Shown piece after piece: positions 17,335-25,598 of a DNA stretch of 64,000 nucleotides. Position 1 is the stretch's first letter. Each line of letters begins with the position of its first letter. The notes under the pieces were generated by a model. That model was given only the letters and a program-made list of their open reading frames with translations, was not told where the DNA came from and did no database searches. The position numbers and the translations under genes are program-made. Source of the DNA: UBA7328 sp002471345 (GTDB taxonomy: Bacteria; Bacteroidota; Bacteroidia; Chitinophagales; Saprospiraceae); NCBI GenBank assembly GCA_964011275.1, contig CAXGOB010000017.1:1-64000 (forward strand), given 5' to 3'.

Positions 17335-18509
17335 ATGTCTAGTATAACTCAGAAAATACCAGAAGCTTTTCGGGCAGAATCCGAAGCCTCTTGTGCTTGG
17401 TTTTCTAAAAAAGAGGGTATTGAATTTAAGGTTACTGGAGTAGTCGATCCGGAAAAAATAATCACCAGAGAAACAGCCACATCTTCTAGAGAGATTGAAC
17501 TTATCCTATGTGGTAATCAGGCTGGTAACGATTTGTGTCTGCGTGAACGTTTTGAGGTTAAACCTTCAGGCACTGGGTTTGAGATTCGTCACCTTGCTGA
17601 TATTGAGCCTGAGTCTGGTTCTCCTGCTCCTTTGTTAGACCCGCCTAAAGGAACGCGAAAGGATTGGCTCGAGATGATTGCAGCTAAGCATGATTTTATT
17701 GTTTTGGTTTTTTATAGAGGGTTTTGGTGTCCGCCCTGTCGTCTTGAGTTATTGAGTTATTGAGTTATCAAAAGAAAGGCATTGTGCATGAAATACGCCA
17801 AGCTGGTGGAGAAATTTATGCAATCACTAGTGAACCCCATACTTTAGCTAATAATGCTCAAAAGGAGTGGAAATCTGATATTGAACACATCGGTGATCCT
17901 CATCATGAAATCCTCGCTGATATTCATGACCGGGGTTGGCTTTCCCTATTTATTTGGAATTATAAGCCTGGTTTTAGGGAAGAGGTGACAAAGAATCTTT
18001 CTCACCCCAATGGTATTTATCAACCAGGTGTTCTAGCTGTAACGCGAGAGGGGCGAGTATTGTACCGATAGAGGAGCGTACCTAATCGTAAAAATGTAGG
18101 AGGTGCGTCTTGTAGGGTTACCGCCCAGCATGTTTGGAAGATGGTGCAAAAAGCATTACCACAAGACCAGGATTCACCTTTGGACGAAGAAGCAGAGTTA
18201 GATAGTAAGCATTATCCTTTTCCGTTTTTTCTCCTTATGGTCTTTGCAAGTGGATGGTTTATCAGACCTAATTACTTTGTGATGGCCACTAATGATCATT
18301 CATTGGGTCAGATTAAGAAGCAATTTGTTGTCGCCAGACGGAGGATTATTCTATTTGCTATTTTTTGGATTGCCGCTATCATTTTGCTACCATACTGGCT
18401 TACAGTTGTTATCTTTTTAATCTGGGTGGCCATAATTACCCCACAGATTTATGAACTTTATAGATCAGGCGATTATAATACCAAATTTGGAACAGCGGAT
18501 AATGTTTAA
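17335..18509 (+). pseudogene. Thioredoxin/peroxiredoxin-like protein with C-terminal membrane segments, doubly interrupted
   Basis: One ancestral gene is split into three frames. Frame one (17335-17763) has an uncharacterised N-terminal region of about 100 residues, then a thioredoxin-like strand and GFWCPPCR. It stops because three tandem copies of TGAGTTAT (17745-17768) stand where two would keep the frame. The second frame (17760-18071) continues the thioredoxin fold to VLYR and meets TAG at 18069-18071, where a tryptophan codon TGG would be expected. The same frame continues (RSVPNRKNVGGA) into 18141-18509, which carries two membrane helices. Removing one 8-base copy and the TAG rebuilds a single protein of about 390 residues. 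Function is unknown; a redox role is suggested by the CPPC motif. Codon use looks somewhat more GC-rich than the neighbours. Confidence 0.8.
17745..17768 (+). repeat. Triple 8-bp tandem repeat causing a frameshift
   Basis: Three perfect copies of TGAGTTAT occur back to back just after the WCPPC codons of the thioredoxin-like gene. Two copies keep the reading frame, three break it, so slippage is the likely cause and reversal is possible. Confidence 0.85.
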
Positions 18510-18549
18510 TGAGATTTCATCCATTACAGAATAATAAAACATCAATACA

Positions 18550-18831
18550 ATGATAGGAGTCATAGCCACACTGAAAATACAAGAAGGAAAAGGAGCTGAA
18601 TTTGAGGAAGTAGCCAAACAACTGGTTGAAAAAGTGAATGCCAATGAAGAAGGAGTAGTATACTATGACTTGTATAAGCAAGATGATACAACTTATGTTT
18701 TCTTAGAGAGATATAAGGATGAGGCAGCTAAAGATCTGCATGGCAAAACGGACTACTTCAAAGTGATCGGAGCTCAAATGGGTGCTTTTATGGCGGGAAG
18801 GCCTGATATTAAGCTACTGGAGTCGGTGTAG
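18550..18831 (+). CDS. Antibiotic biosynthesis monooxygenase (ABM) family, YgiN-like
   Basis: A 93-residue ferredoxin-fold protein of the ABM family, recognised from the N-terminal strand IGVIATLKIQEGKGAEFEE, the central EGVVYYDLYKQDD and the YVFLERYKDEAAKDLH block. Members include quinol monooxygenases and cofactor-independent oxygenases acting on aromatic or polyketide compounds. It is 40 bases after the decayed thioredoxin-like gene on the same strand and so probably under operator site 3. It ends 13 bases from the end of the convergent kinase-like gene. Substrate unknown. Confidence 0.88.
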   Translation: MIGVIATLKIQEGKGAEFEEVAKQLVEKVNANEEGVVYYDLYKQDDTTYVFLERYKDEAAKDLHGKTDYFKVIGAQMGAFMAGRPDIKLLESV

Positions 18832-18844
18832 AGACGTCTCTCTT

Positions 18845-19897
18845 TCACTCAATCCTCTCACTCTGAATGGCTTTCCAAGACACCTTAAAAAACAGTTCTG
18901 CTAGCCTATCTAGGTTGGTGAATGCTTTATTGGTAGTTAATCCTTTGGCATATCTATAATAAATCTGCTGAACGATAACAGCATTTTTAAATAGCCCAAA
19001 AGCGTAATAAAAAATTAAGTGATTTATTGGTCGGCCGCTTTTCTGGGCATATTGTTCTACTACTTCTAGGCGACTTGGATTGCCTGGCATCATGGTGGGA
19101 TAAGGGAAAGTCTGACGTATAATGGGATCATCATTGCCAGTAATCCAATAAGCAATCGCTGCTCCTAAGTCCATTAATGGATCACCTAGAGTGCACATCT
19201 CCCAATCTAGAATTGCATTGATAGTTTTCCAACTGTCATCTTCGAAAACGACATTATCATACTTATAATCATTGTGTATGAGACAGTGGTCATATTCTTT
19301 GGGTTGGTTTTCATCGAGCCATTCCATGACTTTGGGTGCTTCGGGAAGATCAGCTGTTGCGGCTTTCAGATATTGCTTGCTCAAGTTTCTGACTTGCCTC
19401 TCTACATATCCATTTGGTCTGCCCAAGTCACCCAAACCAGCAGCTTCATAATCCAAATCATGTAGCTCAACTAAAGTGCTGAGCCATTTATCTGCTATGA
19501 TCGGAAACTCAGTAGCTGAGATTTTCCTTTGCTCAGCGACTTTATAATCGATGATAATGCCTTCTACTTTCTCCATTATATAAAAAGAAGAGCCGATAAT
19601 AGCGTCATCATCAGTATAAGCATACGCCTTTGGAGCTTTGCTAAATCCATTGTTGAGGCCTTTCAATACTTTGAATTCACGTCCCATGTCATGTCCTCGC
19701 TTTATCGCTCCTTTGGGAGGACGGCGTAAGACTAATTCACGGTTTTCAATCTGAAGGAAATAAGTCAGATTAGAAGCTCAGGTCGCAAACTGAGTTACAT
19801 CTAACTGGCTATTAGTATCAGTGATTAACTCGTTTTCAGCTAAGAATGCCTTTAATGGTTGCTCACTGAGTTCTTCTCCTTTTCTTACTTTTTGCAT
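18845..19897 (-). pseudogene. APH-type phosphotransferase of the ACAD10/11-associated group, with in-frame TGA
   Basis: Starting from ATG 19897 the frame encodes a kinase-like phosphotransferase of about 350 residues: an N-terminal lobe ending QFAT, then a TGA at 19778-19780 (codon 40), then ASNLTYFLQIENRELVLRRPP and the remaining kinase. The stop falls where the family has a glycine of the GxSNLTY loop, so a single GGA to TGA change explains it. Downstream, CLIHNDYKYDNVVF (catalytic loop) and LDWEMCTLGDPLMDLG (metal-binding) are intact; translation could restart at ATG 19687 giving 280 residues without the nucleotide-binding loop. Family members occur next to or fused with acyl-CoA dehydrogenases (human ACAD10/11 phosphorylate 4-hydroxyacyl-CoAs). 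It is the last gene of the acyl-CoA dehydrogenase operon. Confidence 0.85.
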
Positions 19898-19910
19898 AAT
19901 TATTTTTAGT

Positions 19911-20009
19911 GGTCAGATGTCAGAACGTCCTTTCAGGACTGTCATGTAATGCTAAAGCTTAAGTTCTCGCATCTGACAGAAAAATTCATTTTTCGATCTG
20001 ACATCTCAC
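19911..20009. repeat. TCAGATGTCAGA-arm inverted repeat with inner hairpin
   Basis: AGATGTCAGA (19915-19924) and TCTGACATCT (19997-20006) are perfect 10-bp inverted arms; a second TCTGACAGA is at 19972-19980 and an inner GTCC/GGAC hairpin lies at about 19927-19939. It fills the gap between two genes of the same operon. The layout resembles the CAAGTTC elements but the sequence differs. Confidence 0.65.
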
Positions 20010-20027
20010 AAAGAAGTGGTCTGATCC

Positions 20028-21170
20028 CTAAAATCCCAAACTCCTTCCTATGATCTCTTTCATAATCTCATTAGTGCCACCATATATCCGTTCTACTCTG
20101 GCATCTCGCCATGCTTGTGCGATCTTGTATTCATTGATATATCCATAGCCTCCATGCAGTTGTAAGCACTCATCTAAAACTCTGAAATGCATATCAGAAA
20201 CCCAGTATTTTGCCATTGCTGCTTTCTCTGGAGTTAATGTTTTATTAGTCAATTCCCATATGCATGTATCTACGAAGTTTCTCGCAATCGTACATTCTGT
20301 TTTCATCTCTGCTATTTTGAAGCGAGAATTTTGGAATGAACCTATCTGTTTTCCAAATGCTTTTCGGTCTTTACAATACTGCATGGTCTCTTCTAAGAGA
20401 GCCTCTGCATTGGCTATACCGCCTATAGCAATACCCAGTCTTTCTTGAGGTAGATTATTCATCAGGTAATAGAATCCTTTATTCGGCTCTCCTAATACAT
20501 TTTCAAAAGGGACTTTGACATTATCAAAAAACAACTCAGCAGTATCTTGAGCTTTAAACCCAATCTTATCTAAGTTTTTCCCTCTAGTAAATCCTTCTAT
20601 TCCTCTTTCCAATATGAATAGAGAATAACTTTTACTTCCCGGATCTTTACTCGTTTTGACGAAAGTCACCACCACATCTGCAAAAATGCCATTACTGATA
20701 AAGGTCTTAGCACCATTAAGTAAGTAGTAGCCATCTTTCTTTTCAGCATAAGTCTGTATGTTTTTGAGATCACTCCCTGCGGCAGGGTCTGTCATGCCGA
20801 GAGCTCCTATCCATTCTCCAGAAGCCATTTTGGGTAGATATTTGGCTTTCTGCTCTGGTGTACAATAGGTATTCAGATAAGGTATCACGATATCGCTTTG
20901 AGTAGAAAATCCAATGCCCGGCATGCTGAGTTTAGATATCTCTTCGCAGATAATAGTGTTGTATCTGAAATCATGCAAACCCAATCCCCCATACTCTTCT
21001 GCTATATCTACTCCTAGCACACCTAGTTCGGCAGCTTTGGGCCAGAGACCTCTGTCTATCTGACCATCTTTTTCCCATTGGTCATAATAGGGTAGGGCTT
21101 CTTGCCGTAAAAATGTATTGAAGGATTCTCTAAATAGTTTATGCTCTTCCGTGTATAATTCTGGTATCAT
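20028..21170 (-). CDS. Acyl-CoA dehydrogenase, long-chain type
   Basis: A 380-residue FAD-dependent acyl-CoA dehydrogenase. Recognisable blocks are LGMTDPAAGSDL (flavin-binding region), DRKAFGKQIG, LQLHGGYGYINE and the C-terminal RIYGGTNEIMKEIIGR. The last motif lacks the glutamate used by medium-chain enzymes (YEGT); as in long-chain enzymes, the base is more likely the Glu of LPQERL (about 243). It oxidises an acyl-CoA to an enoyl-CoA. It is the fourth gene of a minus-strand operon with nitronate monooxygenase, crotonase and a second dehydrogenase upstream and the kinase-like gene downstream. A repeat element of about 150 bases separates it from the upstream dehydrogenase gene. Confidence 0.93.
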   Translation of the reverse strand: MIPELYTEEHKLFRESFNTFLRQEALPYYDQWEKDGQIDRGLWPKAAELGVLGVDIAEEYGGLGLHDFRYNTIICEEISKLSMPGIGFSTQSDIVIPYLNTYCTPEQKAKYLPKMASGEWIGALGMTDPAAGSDLKNIQTYAEKKDGYYLLNGAKTFISNGIFADVVVTFVKTSKDPGSKSYSLFILERGIEGFTRGKNLDKIGFKAQDTAELFFDNVKVPFENVLGEPNKGFYYLMNNLPQERLGIAIGGIANAEALLEETMQYCKDRKAFGKQIGSFQNSRFKIAEMKTECTIARNFVDTCIWELTNKTLTPEKAAMAKYWVSDMHFRVLDECLQLHGGYGYINEYKIAQAWRDARVERIYGGTNEIMKEIIGRSLGF

Positions 21171-21182
21171 TTTTATGTTTTT

Positions 21183-21331
21183 TCAAGTTGTAATTTACAA
21201 GATGTAAGATCAAGTTCAAAAGTCAAGTTCTCAGCCATAGGCTGAACACCCTTTGGGTGAAAGTGTCAAGTTCAAAGAGTAGCTAATAACCATGAAGTTG
21301 TACTTGTACTTAATTCTTGATCTTGAACTTA
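21183..21331. repeat. CAAGTTC-arm inverted repeat with two inner hairpins
   Basis: Left arm (21204-21230, with CAAGTTC and CAAGATG variants) and right arm GTTGTACTTGTACTTAATTC through CTTGAACTT (21298-21330) enclose two compact hairpins, TCAGCC-ATA-GGCTGA (21231-21245) and CACCC-TTT-GGGTG (21247-21259). It sits inside the acyl-CoA dehydrogenase operon and its right end overlaps the 3' end of the gene at 21329. Confidence 0.7.
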
Positions 21332-22540
21332 TTGCGATATTGCTTCATTCACCAAATTTCGTCCCAACTGATACATGTGCACCTCATCAGGGCCATCTGC
21401 TATACGTACCAAACGACCATAAGTCCAATAACTTGCTAAAGGAGTGTCTTGACTTACACCCATTCCTCCATGGGCTTGTATGGCTCTATCCACCACATCA
21501 CAAGTCATCTGAGGTACTACTATTTTAATCATAGCTATTAGATTTTTGGCTCCTTTAGCACCGTATTTATCGATTTTATCAGCACAAGCTAGGGTCAAAA
21601 ATCTGGCTTGCTCGATCTCACATGCTGACTTTGCTATGTGCTGACGGATGCTACTGAAATCTTTTATTTTTCTGCCGAATGCTTCACGTTCTGCTACTCG
21701 TTTGCACATGAGATCAAGAGCTGCCTGAGCTGCACCAATGAGTCGCATACAGTGATGTACTCTACCCGGGCCAAGTCTTCCTTGAGCAATTTCAAATCCT
21801 CTTCCTTCTCCTAGTAGCAAGTTAGAAGCTGGTACTCGCACATTAGTCAATTTTATCTCTGCATGACCTTCTGGAGAATCAAAACTAGAGTATACCGATA
21901 GTGGACGGATAATTTCTACTCCAGGAGTGTCTTTGGGTACTATTATCATACTTTGTTGAGAGTGCCTAGGAGCGGAGGTATCAGTCTTACCCATTACGAT
22001 GAATACCTTACAGCTCGGATTCATAGCTCCTGATGACCACCATTTGCGACCATTGATCACATATTCATCTTCATCTTTTACTATGGAAGTCTCAATATTA
22101 GTAGCATCAGATGAAGCCACATCGGGTTCAGTCATTAAAAATGCGGAGCGTATCTCTCCATTCATCAATGGGGTGAGCCATTTTATCTGATGAGCAGGAG
22201 TACCATATTTGGCAAATACCTCCATATTACCTGTATCTGGTGCAGAACAGTTAAAGGCTTCATCAGACCCTCTCGATCTGCCCATGATTTCAGCTAGTGG
22301 AGCGTATTCTAGATTAGTCAATCCTGGACTTAAGTCTCCATACCCTTTAGGTAAGAATAGATTCCAAAGACCTTCAGCTTTAGCAGCAGCTTTCCATTCT
22401 TCCATTTTCGGATAATGTTGCCATAGGTTTTCTTGTTGAAATTGGCTGCGATCTCTATCATGAGGGTAAATGTGTTGCTCCATGAAGGATTTGAGCTTTT
22501 CTTGGAGTTCGATTGATCTTTCTGTGAAGTCGAAGTTCAT
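21329..22540 (-). CDS. Acyl-CoA dehydrogenase, ACAD10/11-like
   Basis: A 403-residue acyl-CoA dehydrogenase of the group typified by human ACAD11, recognised from GYGDLSPGLTNLEYAPLAE, NCSAPDTGNMEVF, FLMTEPDVASSDATN and the ending RIADGPDEVHMYQLGR. This group is characteristically paired with an APH-type kinase, and that gene is in the same operon at 18845-19897. The pair suggests breakdown of a 4-hydroxyacyl or otherwise branched acyl chain. The first 26 codons (22463-22540) recur almost exactly as a stub at 24439-24516. It is 38 bases after the crotonase gene. Confidence 0.93.
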   Translation of the reverse strand: MNFDFTERSIELQEKLKSFMEQHIYPHDRDRSQFQQENLWQHYPKMEEWKAAAKAEGLWNLFLPKGYGDLSPGLTNLEYAPLAEIMGRSRGSDEAFNCSAPDTGNMEVFAKYGTPAHQIKWLTPLMNGEIRSAFLMTEPDVASSDATNIETSIVKDEDEYVINGRKWWSSGAMNPSCKVFIVMGKTDTSAPRHSQQSMIIVPKDTPGVEIIRPLSVYSSFDSPEGHAEIKLTNVRVPASNLLLGEGRGFEIAQGRLGPGRVHHCMRLIGAAQAALDLMCKRVAEREAFGRKIKDFSSIRQHIAKSACEIEQARFLTLACADKIDKYGAKGAKNLIAMIKIVVPQMTCDVVDRAIQAHGGMGVSQDTPLASYWTYGRLVRIADGPDEVHMYQLGRNLVNEAISQ

Positions 22541-22577
22541 ATTTTAAATTTTATAGACTTAAAAATTTGTTGATCTG

Positions 22578-23396
22578 TTATTGAAGTGATTTTTCCGCTC
22601 TATAATCATCGAAAATTGCTTGTCTTTTTTGTGTGGCTGCCATGACTGCTTCTATTTGATTTTTCCTTCCTGTGATTTCTGATTGTTCTATAGATTCCAT
22701 CATCAATCCATCAGCAGCATTGAGATATGGTGCCTCGTTTATCACCTTTTTCGCCTTGATTACAGCGGATGGATTTTTTGCAGCTATTTCCCTTGCTATT
22801 TTCATAGCATCATCATAGGGAGATTCTGAAATGTGCGTAGCGAATCCATACTTTACAGCATCCTCTCCAGAGAAAATACGATGTGTATATGTGAGTTCTC
22901 TAATAATGTCATCTCTTACCGTATGTTTCCAAAGTTGAGAACCTGCCATATCGGGTATCATTCCCCATTTCAATTCCATAATACTCAGTTTCGTATCGGC
23001 AGTAATAAATTTGATGTCAGCACCCGACATGATATTTAGTCCACCTCCTATAGCCACGCCATGAACTGCTGCAATAACTGGCACGGGTATTTCTCTCCAG
23101 ATCCAAGCGACTTTTTGAAAAATATTAGCCACGCCATGAGTGCGGCTTGGAATAGGCTCATTTAAAATGCCACCTTTGCTATTTGGATTGAAGTTAGAGG
23201 TATCCATTCCTGCACAGAACGCTCTACCTTCTCCAGATAATACCACACAACGGACCGTTGGGTTACTACCTACAGCTTCTCCAGCCTCGACTAATGCATT
23301 GAACATCTCTTGATCTAACGCATTCATTTTATCTGGACGATTCAGTCTTACATCAGCGATGTGATTACTAATAGTTACTGTGACTCGATTTTGCAT
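22578..23396 (-). CDS. Crotonase/enoyl-CoA hydratase family protein lacking one catalytic Glu
   Basis: A 272-residue crotonase-fold protein with the oxyanion loop FCAGMDTSNF (about 60-69). Only one of the two hydratase glutamates is kept: the GGGxE position reads GGGLN (Asn), whereas the second is present in IMELKWG. That pattern favours an isomerase, hydrolase or a C-C lyase over a hydratase. It is 12 bases after the nitronate monooxygenase gene and 38 before the ACAD11-like gene, so the three are co-transcribed. It is distinct from the crotonase at 6282, which keeps both glutamates. Confidence 0.9.
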   Translation of the reverse strand: MQNRVTVTISNHIADVRLNRPDKMNALDQEMFNALVEAGEAVGSNPTVRCVVLSGEGRAFCAGMDTSNFNPNSKGGILNEPIPSRTHGVANIFQKVAWIWREIPVPVIAAVHGVAIGGGLNIMSGADIKFITADTKLSIMELKWGMIPDMAGSQLWKHTVRDDIIRELTYTHRIFSGEDAVKYGFATHISESPYDDAMKIAREIAAKNPSAVIKAKKVINEAPYLNAADGLMMESIEQSEITGRKNQIEAVMAATQKRQAIFDDYRAEKSLQ

Positions 23397-23407
23397 AATT
23401 TTTCTTT

Positions 23408-24382
23408 TTAACTTAATAAACCTGCTAATCTTTCTTGAATTAATTCAAAAGCGTCCTTCATGATTCGGTCCACTAATTCTTTACACGTAGGAATGTCATG
23501 AATTAAGCCTACTACCATTCCACATGACCAGGCCCCAGCGTCCATTGTTCCTTCTAGCATCACTTTAGGGTATACTCCGGCAACTTCTTCTATGATATCT
23601 TCAAATTTGATATCCTTACCTAGTGCCTTTTCTTTTTCAATGAGACGTTCGACGGCATCATTGTTTAATACACGTTCTGTATTTCTCAGTGGTCGCATGA
23701 TGAGTTGAGTATCTAATTCTGTTGCATTTAAAATGGCTTGCTTTACGTTTTCATGCACTGGTGCTTCTTTGGTGGCTATAAACCGAGTGCCCATATTGAT
23801 ACCCTCAGCTCCCATGGCAAGAGCAGCTACTAAAGATTGAGCATTGGCCATCCCTCCTGATGCCAGGAATGGAATTTCTAATTCCTCAGCTGCTCGAGGT
23901 AGTAAGATCATATTTGGAATATCATCCTCTCCAGGATGTCCTCCACATTCAAATCCATCCACAGAAACCGCATCACAACCAATACTTTGAGCCTTCAATG
24001 CATGTCTGACAGAAGTACATTTATGGATCACTTTTATTCCAGCATCCTTAAGATGTGGTAATACTGATTGAGGATTGCGCCCAGCTGTTTCTACTACCTT
24101 GACCCCTCCCTCTATAATGGCTTTTACATATCCAGGATAATCAGGTGGGTTCAAAGTTGGTAAAAAGGTAAGGTTAACAGCAAATGGCTTGTCGGTCATA
24201 TCCTTACATTTAGCAATTTCGTTGGCTAAGTCAGCAGGTGTCTTTTGGGTCAATCCCGTGATGGTACCTATGCCCCCAGCATTCGAAACCGCTGCTGCCA
24301 ATTCGGCGAAGCCTACATAGTGCATCCCGCCTTGCATGATCGGATATTGGATATCAAAGAGCTCGGTAATTTTGGTCTTCAT
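23408..24382 (-). CDS. Nitronate monooxygenase family (NPD/2-nitropropane dioxygenase-like) flavoprotein
   Basis: A 324-residue FMN-dependent TIM-barrel protein. It opens with FDIQYPIMQGGMHYVG and contains SVDGFECGGHPGED (FMN phosphate region) and ASGGMANAQSLVAALAMGAEGINMGTRF. Family members oxidise nitronates, but many genome-context members sit in fatty-acid or polyketide pathways as enoyl-type reductases or unknown oxygenases. As first full gene of the operon with crotonase and two acyl-CoA dehydrogenases, a step on an acyl-CoA is more likely than nitroalkane oxidation. It is about one-third diverged in layout from the second family member at 61593. Operator site 4 lies 211 bases upstream, with the gene stub in between. 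Confidence 0.9.
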   Translation of the reverse strand: MKTKITELFDIQYPIMQGGMHYVGFAELAAAVSNAGGIGTITGLTQKTPADLANEIAKCKDMTDKPFAVNLTFLPTLNPPDYPGYVKAIIEGGVKVVETAGRNPQSVLPHLKDAGIKVIHKCTSVRHALKAQSIGCDAVSVDGFECGGHPGEDDIPNMILLPRAAEELEIPFLASGGMANAQSLVAALAMGAEGINMGTRFIATKEAPVHENVKQAILNATELDTQLIMRPLRNTERVLNNDAVERLIEKEKALGKDIKFEDIIEEVAGVYPKVMLEGTMDAGAWSCGMVVGLIHDIPTCKELVDRIMKDAFELIQERLAGLLS

Positions 24383-24438
24383 ATTTTTTTATTTAAAGGT
24401 CATAGTTCTTCTATGGTCGATTGTTAAAGGAGTTATAT

Positions 24439-24516
24439 AGGGTAAATGTGTTGCTCCATGAAGGGTTTGAGCTTTTCTTGGAGTTCGATTGATCTTTCTG
24501 AGAAGTCGAAATTCAT
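24439..24516 (-). pseudogene. 26-codon stub duplicating the start of the ACAD11-like gene
   Basis: These 78 bases match 22463-22540 at 75 positions and encode MNFDFSERSIELQEKLKPFM plus six more residues in frame from ATG 24516, with a stop shortly after. Two of the three differences change an amino acid (T6S, S18P). It lies between operator site 4 and the nitronate monooxygenase gene, so it is the relic of an acyl-CoA dehydrogenase gene that once came first in the operon, or of a duplication that moved the promoter. Confidence 0.85.
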
Positions 24517-24592
24517 AACTCGTGCCGCGTTACGCTGTATTTTGCGGATTTTATTCCTGTATTAGTAATAGAAACTAAATGTAATTATAAAA

Positions 24593-24608
24593 TAGGTTAT
24601 AAAACCTA
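24593..24608. promoter_or_regulatory. Palindromic operator, site 4
   Basis: TAGGTTATAAAACCTA is a 16-bp dyad with one mismatched pair. It is 77 bases upstream of the acyl-CoA dehydrogenase stub and would control the fatty-acid-type operon running left to 18845. Confidence 0.75.
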
Positions 24609-24743
24609 AATTTTTATAAACTAGGTAGATCTTTGAGGGTTTATTATCTGACTTTATTCTGTTCGTTTAATTAGAAGTCATTTTGAGTAGATGTATAGAG
24701 CGGATTTTGGATTTGTTAGCAAGCATAGAATGCACCAAACATT

Positions 24744-24771
24744 TTGCTTACATCAAACAAATTGCTTACAT
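24744..24771. repeat. Direct repeat TTGCTTACAT upstream of HigB
   Basis: Two perfect copies of TTGCTTACAT (24744-24753 and 24762-24771), 18 bases apart start to start, end 7 bases before the likely GTG start of the toxin gene. The position suits an antitoxin-bound operator, by inference. Confidence 0.45.
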
Positions 24772-24777
24772 TTAAAT

Positions 24778-25119
24778 GTGGATGTTAGGGTAATTAAGAA
24801 AAGTAATGTGAGGAAAATCACAGAAGGTCAAGTCATGATGGCGAAATTCTGTGAAGAGTTCTTTGAAAAATTGAATTACTCTAACTGGAATAAACCACAA
24901 GACATTACTCGACAATTTAAATCTGCGGATCTAATTACTTGCAAAAAGGGCCAAAGAAGTAGAATAGTTTTCAATATTGGTAGAAATAGATACAGAATGA
25001 TTTGCGGATATTGGTTTAAGAAAAGCGAAGTCGTATTGTATATTAAATTTTTCGGCACTCACAAAGAATACGAGAGCATTGAAGTGTGCCAAGTAGACAT
25101 GTTTAAAAAAATGGGATAA
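24778..25119 (+). CDS. higB: HigB-type toxin (mRNA interferase, RelE fold)
   Basis: A 113-residue toxin of the HigB family, seen from VRVIKKSNV at the N-terminus, SRIVFNIGRNRYRMICGYWF in the middle and YIKFFGTHKEYESI at the end, which is the family signature (FxGTHxEYxxI). Family members cleave mRNA on the ribosome. I propose the GTG at 24778 as start, giving the usual family length; the frame is open back to ATG 24691, but that leader (MYRADFGFVSKHRMHQTF) is not family-like and contains the direct repeats. The antitoxin gene begins 2 bases after its stop, the reverse (toxin-first) order typical of higBA. Confidence 0.85.
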   Translation: MDVRVIKKSNVRKITEGQVMMAKFCEEFFEKLNYSNWNKPQDITRQFKSADLITCKKGQRSRIVFNIGRNRYRMICGYWFKKSEVVLYIKFFGTHKEYESIEVCQVDMFKKMG

Positions 25120-25121
25120 CT

Positions 25122-25526
25122 ATGAAGTATAAAAAAATTGCATCTCAAGAAACCTATGAAGAGTATTGTGATATTCATGAGACTTTAGGGTTCAAAGATT
25201 CAAAAAAATATAAGGATGAACTTGATTTGTTAGAAATTCTCATCGATGAATATGATAAGAGACACGCTATCTATAAAAAGAAACTCAATCCCGTAGAATT
25301 ATTAGATTCAATTATGAAAGACGAAAGCATAAGCAAATCTGATTTAGCTCGTGATCTCAATACAACAAGGCAATTAATAAGTGATATCTTAAGATATAGA
25401 AGGAATATCAGTAAAAATATGATAATTAAGCTTTCTGAAAGATTTGCTATGAGACCAGAAGCTTTCAGCAGGCCATATAAATTGAAATTAGCTAAAAGGA
25501 AACTGCAAACACAGACTGCAAAATGA
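25122..25526 (+). CDS. higA: HigA-type antitoxin, XRE helix-turn-helix
   Basis: A 134-residue antitoxin. The acidic N-terminal half (Y, E and D rich, residues 8-60) would wrap the toxin; the C-terminal half is an XRE helix-turn-helix (ISKSDLARDLNTTRQLISDIL, about 76-96). It should neutralise HigB and repress the pair's promoter. It is 2 bases from higB and is followed by a gene on the opposite strand. This intact pair sits between the acyl-CoA dehydrogenase operon and the frameshifted hydrolase. Confidence 0.88.
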   Translation: MKYKKIASQETYEEYCDIHETLGFKDSKKYKDELDLLEILIDEYDKRHAIYKKKLNPVELLDSIMKDESISKSDLARDLNTTRQLISDILRYRRNISKNMIIKLSERFAMRPEAFSRPYKLKLAKRKLQTQTAK

Positions 25527-25598
25527 ATACACTTGCTAACAAGTGACTATGACGATTAGGACTCCTTCAATTTGCAATAAGATCAAATCATGCCCTTA

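Noticed and set aside
19778..19780. TGA read as selenocysteine or tryptophan
   Set aside because: The family expects Gly, no selenocysteine element is evident, and TGA is used as a normal stop elsewhere, for example in the ATGA overlaps at 36110 and 36766.
24516..24691. Possible riboswitch in the leader of the acyl-CoA dehydrogenase operon
   Set aside because: No conserved paired structure beyond the operator dyad was seen.
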